7,714 nucleotides of DNA from Caldora sp. SIO3E6 (GCA_010672185.1 JAAHHL010000292.1:1-7714); one strand, 5' to 3'; shown: positions 1-5,415, counted from the first letter of the stretch. Notes: generated by a model not told the origin, from the sequence alone. Numbers and translations: made by a program.

Positions 1-1
1 T

Positions 2-700
2 CGCCCTAACCGTTGTACTACGGTACAACCTTCTGGTACCAAGTCCCTACTCACTGGAGCCTCCTCTGGTTGGCATCCACCGAAATCGGTGCGCTTTGTG
101 CGGCGAGTCACTTTCCGGAAAAATGACCCAGTCGCCCTAGCTTGTATTGACTACGGCTATAGTGTGATTCCCTCTCAGTCTGACAAAGATGAAAAGGGTA
201 ATTTATTAGACGACGCCTTTGATGAGCGTTGTTCGGAATGGTTAGTGGAAATCCCCGTAGCTGTATCTTGGGCTGATTTGCCAGGAACAGATGAAATTGA
301 CATTGCTTCCTTCTCAGCCTTGGCACAAATGGATTTTTGCCTACAAGTTCAAAAATACTATGTCGCTCATAATACTTCTGCCACTGTTGAGCTGCGGGAA
401 CCAGAGATTGAAGGATTAGGTACTCGAATTTACGAGGCTATTCAAGATGATCAAGGCTATATCTCAGTAGCTCTGTTGGCTCGATTCGATTCCTATCAAT
501 CTTTCCCCCGTTTACCATTCGAGCCAATATCCAAACAAAAGTATGAGCAACTGATGACAGAAGTCAGTATCCGACGCAAGACGGATAATTTTTATACTGC
601 TTTGAGTCAATATGACTCAATTAGCTTATTAGAGCAAGCAGGTCCAGCTGGCTGTGACTCCGACAAGTGCTTGTTACCAGAGGTGACTCCCATGTCCTAA
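2..700 (+). CDS. nrdJ: Adenosylcobalamin-dependent (class II) ribonucleotide reductase, C-terminal part, 5' truncated
   Basis: This is the last 232 residues of a class II ribonucleotide reductase, which makes deoxyribonucleotides with a B12 cofactor and no oxygen requirement. The frame is open from base 2, so the gene begins outside the window; the GTG at 89 is an internal valine. Visible landmarks are NRCTTVQPSGTKSLLTGAS near the left edge (the phosphate-binding PSGTKS loop of this family), then GWHPPK, RFVRRVTF, ACIDYGY and IPSQSDKD. The protein ends with GPAGCDSDKCLLPE, whose Cys-x4-Cys pair matches the C-terminal redox shuttle cysteines of class II enzymes. The length is that of the C-terminal third of a typical ~750-residue protein. 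Cyanobacterial homologues sometimes carry inteins; none lies in the visible part. The stop is TAA at 698-700. The family assignment is firm; whether the substrate is a di- or triphosphate cannot be read here. Confidence 0.93.
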   Translation, partial: RPNRCTTVQPSGTKSLLTGASSGWHPPKSVRFVRRVTFRKNDPVALACIDYGYSVIPSQSDKDEKGNLLDDAFDERCSEWLVEIPVAVSWADLPGTDEIDIASFSALAQMDFCLQVQKYYVAHNTSATVELREPEIEGLGTRIYEAIQDDQGYISVALLARFDSYQSFPRLPFEPISKQKYEQLMTEVSIRRKTDNFYTALSQYDSISLLEQAGPAGCDSDKCLLPEVTPMS

Positions 701-727
701 TTTCAATCGATTGAATAAAATTACAAG

Positions 728-780
728 GTAGAGACGCGCCTACCAAAGGATGCCCGAAGGGGCTGTTGGCGGGTCTCTAC
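728..780. repeat. GTAGAGAC hairpin, dispersed-repeat type
   Basis: GTAGAGAC (728-735) pairs perfectly with GTCTCTAC (773-780). The stem continues after one mismatch with CGCC (737-740) against GGCG (768-771), and an inner hairpin GCCC-GAAG-GGGC fills 752-763. It resembles the TAGAGACGCGCC-type dispersed palindromes common in filamentous cyanobacteria (recalled, not searched). It lies 28 bp after the nrdJ stop codon and could help end transcription, but no T-run follows. Confidence 0.65.
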
Positions 781-796
781 AGGATTTCGCCGTTTG

Positions 797-993
797 CTGA
801 AACTGAGATCTTGCACCATTCTCAACAAGATCCAAAACCACCGTGGAATTAATTCCACGGCTAATAGCTCAAGTCCACTCAAGTGGACTGAAATCCTTGT
901 CTAGTCGTCTTTAGACGACTTTCGCTATTAGCCAGGGGTTTAAACCCCTGGTGGGTTATCGAGAATGGTGCAAGATCTAAGTGAAAACTTCAG
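797..993. repeat. MITE-like element of nested palindromes with 18-bp terminal inverted repeats
   Basis: An 18-bp perfect inverted repeat bounds the element: AGATCTTGCACCATTCTC (806-823) and its complement at 961-978. Beyond one mismatch, ACT/AGT (802-804, 980-982) also pair, and CTGAA/TTCAG (797-801, 989-993) suggest decayed outer ends. Inside are a perfect palindrome CCGTGGAATTAATTCCACGG (841-860), a 10-bp inverted repeat GGCTAATAGC / GCTATTAGCC (859-868, 924-933) enclosing two hairpins (AGTCCACT/AGTGGACT, 872-889; AGTCGTCT/AGACGACT, 903-920), and a second palindrome CCAGGGGTTTAAACCCCTGG (932-951). There is no open reading frame, so if mobile it would be non-autonomous; a structured RNA is the alternative. 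No clear target-site duplication is visible. Confidence 0.75.
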
Positions 994-997
994 TAGT

Positions 998-1018
998 GGG
1001 AGCATCTTGCTCCCTTTT
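998..1018 (+). terminator. Rho-independent terminator-like hairpin
   Basis: GGGAGCA (998-1004), loop TCT, TGCTCCC (1008-1014), then TTTTATT. The stem and short T-run fit an intrinsic terminator reading rightward. It lies about 300 bp after nrdJ, beyond the palindromic element, so it may be only a back-up terminator. The GGGAGCATCTTGCTCCC core also resembles a dispersed cyanobacterial repeat. Confidence 0.45.
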
Positions 1019-1044
1019 ATTAAATTAAAACCAAATAGTCCACT

Positions 1045-1065
1045 TTACAGCAAGAACCGCTGTAA
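1045..1065. repeat. Small hairpin TTACAGC/GCTGTAA
   Basis: TTACAGC (1045-1051) and GCTGTAA (1059-1065) form a 7-bp stem with a 7-base loop, ending four bases before the heptad array. It is related in sequence to the TTACAGCGC hairpin at 6004-6024. No T-run follows on either strand, so a terminator role is doubtful. Confidence 0.5.
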
Positions 1066-1068
1066 TAA

Positions 1069-1254
1069 CCTAAAACCTAAAACCTAAAACCTAAAACCTA
1101 AAACCTAAAACCTAACACCTAAAACCTAACACCTAAAACCTAAAACCTAAAACCTAAAACCTAACACCTAACACCTAACACCTAAAACCTAAAACCTAAA
1201 ACCTAACACCTAAAACCTAACACCTAACACCTAACACCTAACACCTAACACCTA
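1069..1254. repeat. Heptanucleotide tandem array (STRR), 26 full units
   Basis: There are 26 head-to-tail 7-bp units from 1069 to 1250, plus a partial CCTA. Every unit is CCTAAAA (15 copies) or CCTAACA (11 copies); no other variant occurs. CCTAAAA dominates on the left and CCTAACA on the right, with small blocks repeated between, as expected from slippage and block duplication. Heptameric short tandemly repeated repetitive (STRR) sequences are known from cyanobacteria such as Calothrix. The array has no spacers, so it is not CRISPR. Its last bases (1252-1254) are the stop codon of the serpin gene on the minus strand. Confidence 0.95.
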
Positions 1255-2541
1255 TTCCGGTTCCACCACTGAACCCATAAATAATACTGTTCTCGTTTGA
1301 TTATCCCTAATCGCAACAAAGAAAGGACGATCAACAGTCATTTGGAAGGGAGACTGTGGCATAACAGCAGAAGTAACCGCAATTCCCACAGAAGTTACAG
1401 CAGCTGCCTCAGTGCCTTCTTCATTGACTTCGACAAAGGTTTTGTGCTTAACCTCATCAATTTTAACTGGTACAGAAGTCATATTAGAAAAATCCGCTTG
1501 GCTGGCATCGAAAGCGGCTTCCATACCCAAAGCTTTGAGAGCATCGTTGAGTTGAATATCGTAGTCAAATTGGAAACGAGGTAACTTAATTTCTCCATCC
1601 CGCGTCTGGAACTGGTTCATCCATTGTCGCCAATTTTCCTGAGTAAGTTGCTGTTGAAAGGCTTCAAGGTTAGTTTGTTCACTAGGTAGAAAAATGTACA
1701 TACTGAGCCTACCTCCACCGTAAGGTAGACTAACCGCCTGAAAACTATCATTTTCCGCATACCGATAGTTACCAAATTGAGACATCATGGGATGTTGTTT
1801 GGTAGTACCATCAGTTAGATAAAAAGGAAGTTCAGTAGTTTGACTTTTGTCGAACTGCTCTGACCAATTGCCCTTGAAATAAATAGCATTGATTAAAAAC
1901 AGCACATCATCAGGTTTAAGTTGTTCAACAATTTGCTCAATTTTACCATTGGTATTCTCTTTAACCCAACTATTGATTACCTCAGGAGCTTCCGGACTAG
2001 CAAAATCCAGTTCCGTTAACTTCCCACCGTAGAACTGCTGATTGGTTTGGAGAAATTCCCTCTTAAAGGGTACACCTTGTTTTGCCCACAAAGAGTTGGC
2101 AATGGACAGTTGAACATCAGGATCGGCTGTGGCTAAGGAAGTTTGCAAAATATTATGAGCTTGGTTGATATCTTCAATGCTCAATTGTTGTAATTCCAGA
2201 GCCTCTGCCATCCCTTGTTGAGTTTCACCACTAGCACCGTTGTAGGCCATCCCCAGTGCGATCGCTACACTAGTAGGTGAGATAAAAATATTCTGGTCTT
2301 TTTCCTGTTTAAGAATCTCGGAGAATAGCTTGAAACCAAACTTGGTATTGGCAGCAACAAATTTTTCATCTACTGGTGGGTTAGGGGGTTGAGCAACAAT
2401 AGGTGAATTTTTAGGGGATTGGGGATTAGGGGAGGAATCGAGAGCATTGAGCCGATTAGTCATAAGTGCTCCTAACAAACCTGCGATCACAACACTTGCC
2501 GCCACAATAGTACCCACTCGACGGAGTATTTGCTGATTCAT
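1252..2541 (-). CDS. Exported serpin-family serine protease inhibitor
   Basis: A 429-residue serpin, the suicide inhibitor fold that traps proteases by inserting its cleaved reactive loop into a beta-sheet. Residues 9-30 are hydrophobic after an RR pair, fitting an uncleaved anchor or signal peptide; no lipobox cysteine is present. A proline-rich linker (about 36-58) leads to the serpin domain. Serpin landmarks are FISPTSVAIALGMAYNGASG (86-105), NAIYFKGNW (218-226), HKTFVEVNEEGTEAAA (366-381) and DRPFFVAI (404-411). The hinge EEGTEAAA is the kind found in inhibitory serpins, so it is probably active. By alignment from memory, P1-P1' falls near T390-S391; there is no Lys or Arg between the hinge and R405, which suggests an elastase- or subtilisin-like target rather than a trypsin-like one. 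GGAGGT (2548-2553), six bases before the ATG, supports the start. The stop codon TAG lies in the adjoining heptad repeat. Confidence 0.95.
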   Translation of the reverse strand: MNQQILRRVGTIVAASVVIAGLLGALMTNRLNALDSSPNPQSPKNSPIVAQPPNPPVDEKFVAANTKFGFKLFSEILKQEKDQNIFISPTSVAIALGMAYNGASGETQQGMAEALELQQLSIEDINQAHNILQTSLATADPDVQLSIANSLWAKQGVPFKREFLQTNQQFYGGKLTELDFASPEAPEVINSWVKENTNGKIEQIVEQLKPDDVLFLINAIYFKGNWSEQFDKSQTTELPFYLTDGTTKQHPMMSQFGNYRYAENDSFQAVSLPYGGGRLSMYIFLPSEQTNLEAFQQQLTQENWRQWMNQFQTRDGEIKLPRFQFDYDIQLNDALKALGMEAAFDASQADFSNMTSVPVKIDEVKHKTFVEVNEEGTEAAAVTSVGIAVTSAVMPQSPFQMTVDRPFFVAIRDNQTRTVLFMGSVVEPE

Positions 2542-2547
2542 CTGGCT

Positions 2548-2553
2548 ACCTCC
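2548..2553 (-). promoter_or_regulatory. Strong Shine-Dalgarno site of the serpin gene
   Basis: On the minus strand GGAGGT stands six bases before the ATG at 2541. It is the strongest ribosome-binding site in the window and fixes the serpin start. Confidence 0.8.
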
Positions 2554-2627
2554 AAGATTTATGCACTTCTTTGTTGAGGATGACCAATTTCAGCTCCAGG
2601 TGTTCCATTGGTTACAGTTTTGGTAAC

Positions 2628-2681
2628 AGACTGGAAAGATGCCAGTTTCACACTAGACTGGCAAGATGCCAGTTCCACAAC
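2628..2681. repeat. Two tandem 27-bp repeats with hairpins
   Basis: Bases 2628-2654 and 2655-2681 are tandem copies of a 27-bp unit starting AGACTGG and containing AAGATGCCAGTT; they differ at four positions. Each copy folds on itself: ACTGGC/GCCAGT (2657-2662, 2668-2673) in the second, a shorter ACTGG/CCAGT in the first. The pair sits in the 153-bp gap between the Uma2 gene and the serpin gene, both read leftward. No T-run follows, so it is more likely a dispersed repeat than a terminator. Confidence 0.6.
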
Positions 2682-2694
2682 ACAGTACAGTAGT

Positions 2695-3378
2695 CTATGC
2701 TGAAGTTTGTACAATTTGCTGTGCAAACCAAAGTGCAGCATTCCCATTTGATTCCTGCACCATCTTCTCAATTGTCTGATTTAACAAATCCACTGATAGT
2801 CCCGCCAATGCCACAGAAACACTACTCGGTTGATAGTTACCCCCTCCCTGAAGCACAAAGATAAACACCCGATTACCCCGCACATCAATCACCCAATACT
2901 CCGGAATCCCCAGTGATGCATAGAGCTGCTTCTTTTCATCTAGATCCGTTGTCAATGTTGTATCGGAAATCTCGCCTACCAGGTTAGGCACTCGCCATTT
3001 GTTCAAATTGATTCGTCGCTTTTCTCCTTTCTCCCATACCGGAAATTGCTCTCCCAAATAAAGCACTAAATCTGGGGCTCCTGCCTTGAGTGGCTCCTTT
3101 TCTAACAGGCAACGGCCTAAAGATGTAAACTGCTGCTCAGGATGCTGAGCAAACCAGAACCCCAGAATCATCGTGAACAGATCACAGAAACCTGCATGTT
3201 CAATACCTTCCCAACCCATATCCAGCAATAACAGTGCATCATTATCAAAAAATAGCCGCAGCCGAGAATTATTTGGGTTATCCCGATAGTTGCAATACTT
3301 CTCCCAGGTAGCAGGTTGCCAACGCCAGAGAGTAGCATCATCAGTTTTCTTATTGGCTTCAAGACTAAATGTGGTCAT
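2695..3378 (-). CDS. Uma2 family (DUF820) putative endonuclease
   Basis: A 227-residue protein of the Uma2/DUF820 family, a PD-(D/E)xK nuclease-fold group greatly expanded in cyanobacteria and of largely unknown role. The conserved core is visible: APDLVLYLG (101-109, with D103), WRVPNLVGEISD (128-139, with E136), EKKQLYASLGIPEYWVIDV (148-166, with the usual lysine and the GIPEYWVID signature), then the strand RVFIF. D103, E136 and K149 or K150 are the likely catalytic set, so the site looks intact. The N-terminal 30 residues are less typical but keep a WxxATWEKY-like segment. The ATG at 3378 has only a weak ribosome-binding site; a good -10 box lies about 50 bp upstream. It is followed by the serpin gene on the same strand after 153 bp, but nothing links the two functionally. 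Confidence 0.88.
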   Translation of the reverse strand: MTTFSLEANKKTDDATLWRWQPATWEKYCNYRDNPNNSRLRLFFDNDALLLLDMGWEGIEHAGFCDLFTMILGFWFAQHPEQQFTSLGRCLLEKEPLKAGAPDLVLYLGEQFPVWEKGEKRRINLNKWRVPNLVGEISDTTLTTDLDEKKQLYASLGIPEYWVIDVRGNRVFIFVLQGGGNYQPSSVSVALAGLSVDLLNQTIEKMVQESNGNAALWFAQQIVQTSA

Positions 3379-3428
3379 CGGCTCATCATAACTTGATATT
3401 AGAGCTTTTTATATCTGTCAGCTCATTA

Positions 3429-3457
3429 ATTATACCAGCGATCGCTTGTGGTGTTCC
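3429..3457 (-). promoter_or_regulatory. Possible promoter of the Uma2 gene
   Basis: On the minus strand there is a perfect TATAAT (3429-3434), and 17 bp upstream GGAACA (3452-3457), a 3-of-6 match to the -35 consensus. Transcription would start near 3422, giving a leader of roughly 45 bases before the ATG. A HIP1 octamer sits in the spacer. This is prediction from sequence only. Confidence 0.4.
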
Positions 3458-3618
3458 GATGATAAGCGATCGCGTAACGCACCAACAGTAGCTAGAATAC
3501 TAACCAGAATTAGAGATAGGGGCGTTCGCGTTCAGCCTTCTTAAAGAGTAGCATTCGGACGCTAATTTATCTCTCAAACCCTTGTTTTTCAGTCCATTTT
3601 GTGAAGCAGTTCTGGGAT

Positions 3619-3646
3619 GGTGCGTTACGGCTTCGCCTAACACACC
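3619..3646. repeat. GGTGCGTTA...TAACACACC dispersed hairpin
   Basis: GGTGCGTTA (3619-3627) pairs with TAACACACC (3638-3646) except for one mismatch, and GGC/GCC closes a TTC loop inside. The sequence matches a dispersed cyanobacterial palindrome that I recall (GTGCGTTACGGCTTCGCCTAACACACC type); copy number here is unknown. Confidence 0.55.
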
Positions 3647-3789
3647 CTACAAAAACATCTTATATGAATTCAGTTTTAGGCGATAGTGAAAGTAAGAAGC
3701 GATCGCTTTCCTTACCATCCTCTTTCCCAGATCCTTAGGCTTTCTCGCAACGATAGATAATGCAATTTGTCAAAATTGAGTCCTTGGGT

Positions 3790-4491
3790 TCAGCAACATG
3801 AATCAGTTGCACATGCCTCACTAAAGGAACAGTTTTCTACAGTGCAACCTCGTCCAAGAAAGGTTTGGTCTGACAGGTAAAATGCTGAGAATACTTCTTC
3901 AAAATCAGGTGCAACCGACTTTTGTGCAAGTCCTGTTCCGAGTAACTGTTTTTGCCACTTCTTGAGCTTAGGGCGATCGCCGATAAAATCGTAACATGAC
4001 CGGCGATGAATGATGTCGGCACGGTGCAAAATCGTCAGCCAAGCTATATCAACGGTACTAATTGTGGCACCTGCGAAGAATGGTGTATCGCCAAGGTGTT
4101 TTTCAATTTTGTCAAAAGCCTGCCCCAGTTTCTGGCTGCGTTCCCTCAGAATATTTTCGTTGGGACTACGTTGCGCACTACATTGAACCAGATAGTTCTT
4201 TGACGCTAGATAACTCCAGGCTCGGTTAATCGCTTTGTCTTCAAAGGAAAGCTCTGGCTGAAGTGCAGGAAAGGCTTCTTCGATATATTCTACAATCGCA
4301 TCGGATTCAAACAACGCTTTTCCTTGATCCGTAATCAGCACAGGGACTTGACCATTCGGCGAAATATCCAAGAACCACTGTGGTTTATTGCTAAGACTGA
4401 TAAATTCAAGCTCGTAATTGATGTTCTTTGCCTCCAGCAAAGCTGTGACACGCTGAACAAAAGGGCAGATTTTGAAACTGACGATTTTCAT
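3790..4491 (-). CDS. Glutathione S-transferase-like protein with cysteine-rich C-terminal tail
   Basis: A 233-residue cytosolic GST-fold protein. The N-terminal thioredoxin-like domain (1-75) starts MKIVSFKICPFVQRV: a cysteine (C9) stands where cysteine-type GSTs (omega, DHAR and related classes) have their catalytic thiol, so thiol transfer or reduction is likelier than classic conjugation. NGQVP (46-50) carries the cis-proline and FESDAIVEYI (61-70) the glutathione gamma-glutamyl contacts. The helical domain (about 84-205) includes the conserved STVDIAWLTIL. After it comes an unusual tail, 211-233, with cysteines at 216, 221, 227, 232 and 233; the protein ends in Cys-Cys. Such tails suggest binding of a soft metal or metalloid. 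The gene diverges from an ArsR-family regulator with a similar tail, which supports a detoxification role. AAGGA nine bases before the ATG supports the start. The substrate is not known. Confidence 0.9.
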   Translation of the reverse strand: MKIVSFKICPFVQRVTALLEAKNINYELEFISLSNKPQWFLDISPNGQVPVLITDQGKALFESDAIVEYIEEAFPALQPELSFEDKAINRAWSYLASKNYLVQCSAQRSPNENILRERSQKLGQAFDKIEKHLGDTPFFAGATISTVDIAWLTILHRADIIHRRSCYDFIGDRPKLKKWQKQLLGTGLAQKSVAPDFEEVFSAFYLSDQTFLGRGCTVENCSFSEACATDSCC

Positions 4492-4540
4492 AGGACAGAA
4501 TCCTTAAATCTTACATTGCCGACTTGTGGACAAGGCTTGA

Positions 4541-4637
4541 TATCGCAGTCGCCAGGGCGGTTAAGACATTCTCAGAGTTAACAAGGGGCTTAAGCCCCTT
4601 GTTTCCCCTTGTCCTCATCGCCTTGGTGATTGCTATA
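4541..4637. repeat. 97-bp palindromic element, copy 1 (between the GST-like gene and the ArsR-family gene)
   Basis: This copy shares GCAGTCGCCAGGG, GGTTAAGACATTCTCAG and AGTTAACAAGGGGC blocks with the copy at 5213-5309. The ends are inverted: TATCGCAGTCGCCAGGGCGG on the left against, on the other strand, TATAGCAATCACCAAGGCGA; nearly all differences are G for A, so an RNA copy would still pair through G-U. The centre is a palindrome with arms ACAAGGGGCTT/AAGCCCCTTGT (4581-4602). This copy carries an extra CCCCTTG-containing stretch after the centre. No coding capacity; MITE-like or structured-RNA repeat. Confidence 0.75.
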
Positions 4638-4719
4638 CCAAACCAAGTTAGTCTCCCCCTCACCCCCGTTATGTGGAGAATAAGGCGGATTTGATATGAT
4701 TGATCGCCACAATAGGAAG

Positions 4720-4725
4720 TATAGT
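4720..4725 (+). promoter_or_regulatory. Possible -10 box of the ArsR-family gene
   Basis: TATAGT is a 5-of-6 match to TATAAT, 34 bases before the ATG, so transcription would start near 4732, just before the putative operator. No convincing -35 box is seen at the right spacing. Confidence 0.3.
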
Positions 4726-4741
4726 CTTTTTATTTCAACAA

Positions 4742-4757
4742 TTCAAGAGATATTGAA
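4742..4757. promoter_or_regulatory. Putative ArsR-type operator TTCAA-N6-TTGAA
   Basis: TTCAA (4742-4746), six bases, TTGAA (4753-4757): a perfect 5-bp inverted repeat ending two bases before the ATG of the ArsR-family gene, with another TTCAA half-site at 4734-4738. The spacing matches the ATCAA-N6-TTGAT arrangement that I recall for ArsR of Synechocystis. A protein bound here would cover the ribosome-binding region and probable transcript start, fitting autorepression. No similar site is seen at the GST-like gene's start. Confidence 0.45.
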
Positions 4758-4759
4758 AT

Positions 4760-5089
4760 ATGATAGAACAACAAGCTTTAGACATGCTCAGTGCCTTGTC
4801 TCATGAAACCCGTTTGCGGGTCGTTAGGTATCTGATCCAGTGTGGTGAACAAGGGGCATCGGCAGGGGAAGTGGGTAAGCAGGTTGATGCGATTTCCTCA
4901 CGAGCCTCGTTTCACCTATCTGCACTAGAGCAGGCAGGGGTGATCTCGTCGGAACGTCAATCCCGGAAGATCATCTATCGTGCCAATCTTCGGAATATCG
5001 GTGATTTAATGTCTTTTCTTCTCAATGATTGCTGTGATAACCATCCAGACATACGGGCGTGCTGTGTCTCTGACAATAGGTGCTGTTGA
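4760..5089 (+). CDS. ArsR/SmtB-family repressor with C-terminal Cys-Cys clusters
   Basis: A 109-residue winged-helix regulator of the ArsR/SmtB family, dimeric repressors released from DNA when they bind metal ions. DMLSALSHETRLRVVRYL (8-25) is the typical first helices; SAGEVGKQV to SRASFHLSALEQAG (34-60) is the helix-turn-helix, and VISSERQSRKIIYRAN (61-76) the wing. The classic CxC in the recognition-helix region of E. coli ArsR is absent. Instead cysteine pairs lie at 91-92, 101-102 and 108-109 (C28 is the only other cysteine). This resembles ArsR of Acidithiobacillus ferrooxidans, where C-terminal Cys95, Cys96 and Cys102 bind As(III), so a trivalent metalloid or soft-metal sensor is likely. 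AAGAG about ten bases upstream is a weak ribosome-binding site lying inside the putative operator. The divergent GST-like gene also has a cysteine tail. The exact inducer is unknown. Confidence 0.9.
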   Translation: MIEQQALDMLSALSHETRLRVVRYLIQCGEQGASAGEVGKQVDAISSRASFHLSALEQAGVISSERQSRKIIYRANLRNIGDLMSFLLNDCCDNHPDIRACCVSDNRCC

Positions 5090-5116
5090 ACCAATGACAA
5101 ATTGAAATTGTTGGTT
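5089..5116 (+). terminator. Weak stem-loop after the ArsR-family gene
   Basis: AACCAA (5089-5094) pairs with TTGGTT (5111-5116), and CAA (5098-5100) with TTG (5108-5110), leaving a 3-base bulge and a 7-base loop. A T-rich stretch GTATTTATTCTTCT follows. It begins at the last base of the stop codon. The stem is AT-rich, so termination would be inefficient. Confidence 0.3.
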
Positions 5117-5212
5117 GTATTTATTCTTCTCAATTCTCAATCATAAAGTTTAGCTTTGCCGAGTATACCGAACATAATTTATTCGGTTAACTACACCTTT
5201 TATTTAGTTAAG

Positions 5213-5309
5213 ATATAGCAGTCGCCAGGGTGGTTAAGACATTCTCAGGTAAGGCAAGTTAACAAGGGGCTTAAGCCCCTTGTCCTAATCACCAGGGCGG
5301 TTGCTATAT
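5213..5309. repeat. 97-bp palindromic element, copy 2 (between the ArsR-family gene and the heat-shock gene)
   Basis: Same orientation as the copy at 4541-4637, and near-identical over GCAGTCGCCAGGG through GACATTCTCAG and again through the central palindrome (5262-5283). Terminal arms are ATATAGCA (5213-5220) and TGCTATAT (5302-5309), extending inward with mostly G-U compatible changes. It carries about nine extra bases before the centre (GTAAGGCAA-like) that copy 1 lacks. The ends are better preserved here than in copy 1. Confidence 0.75.
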
Positions 5310-5349
5310 TAGGGCGGTTATTACGGTTTATTTATTACAAACAACCGCA

Positions 5350-5377
5350 TTCGCACAACTTAATTTCCACCTAAGAT
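5350..5377 (+). promoter_or_regulatory. Possible promoter of the small heat-shock gene
   Basis: TTCGCA (5350-5355) and TAAGAT (5372-5377) are separated by 16 bases, each a 4-of-6 match to the sigma-70 boxes. Transcription would start near 5384, giving a leader of about 60 bases. Weak evidence. Confidence 0.3.
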
Positions 5378-5415
5378 AAGAACTGTAAGCAACAAACAAA
5401 AAGCTTAATTAATTC

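Larger units (their letters stand above)
3379..3789. other. Gene-free intergenic region with HIP1 sites and dispersed hairpins
   Basis: No credible gene lies in these 411 bases. They contain three HIP1 octamers GCGATCGC (3438-3445, 3466-3473, 3699-3706), an imperfect hairpin at 3512-3574 (AGAGATA/TATCTCT outside, GCGTTCG/CGGACGC inside), the GGTGCGTTA hairpin at 3619-3646, and an AT-rich 6-bp hairpin at 3763-3778 just after the GST-like gene's stop. The right side is the tail of the GST-like gene; the left side holds the putative promoter of the Uma2 gene. Confidence 0.7.

Noticed and set aside
89..91. GTG as the start of a small gene
   Set aside because: The frame is open to base 2 and the residues before it (PSGTKS loop, GWHPP) are conserved ribonucleotide reductase sequence, so this is an internal valine.
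728..780. Terminator of nrdJ
   Set aside because: The stem is good but no T-run follows and the sequence resembles a dispersed repeat; kept as a repeat.
1069..1254. CRISPR array or telomere-like repeat
   Set aside because: The units are 7 bp, back to back, with no spacers. TTAGG-containing units look like eukaryotic telomeres, but the array is internal, occurs in both orientations in the window and lies among bacterial genes.
1297..1584. 95-residue plus-strand reading frame
   Set aside because: It is antisense to the serpin, has no recognisable domain and no ribosome-binding site.
2559..2771. 70-residue minus-strand reading frame between the Uma2 and serpin genes
   Set aside because: It overlaps the end of the Uma2 gene in another frame and runs through the tandem 27-bp repeat; its composition is not protein-like.
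4006..4581. Plus-strand frames over the GST-like gene (4006-4203 and 4324-4581)
   Set aside because: Antisense shadows of a clear GST gene without family features of their own.
4541..5309. Composite transposon carrying the ArsR-family gene between two terminal elements
   Set aside because: There is no transposase, no visible target-site duplication, and the two elements have each gained different internal insertions, so joint movement is not supported.
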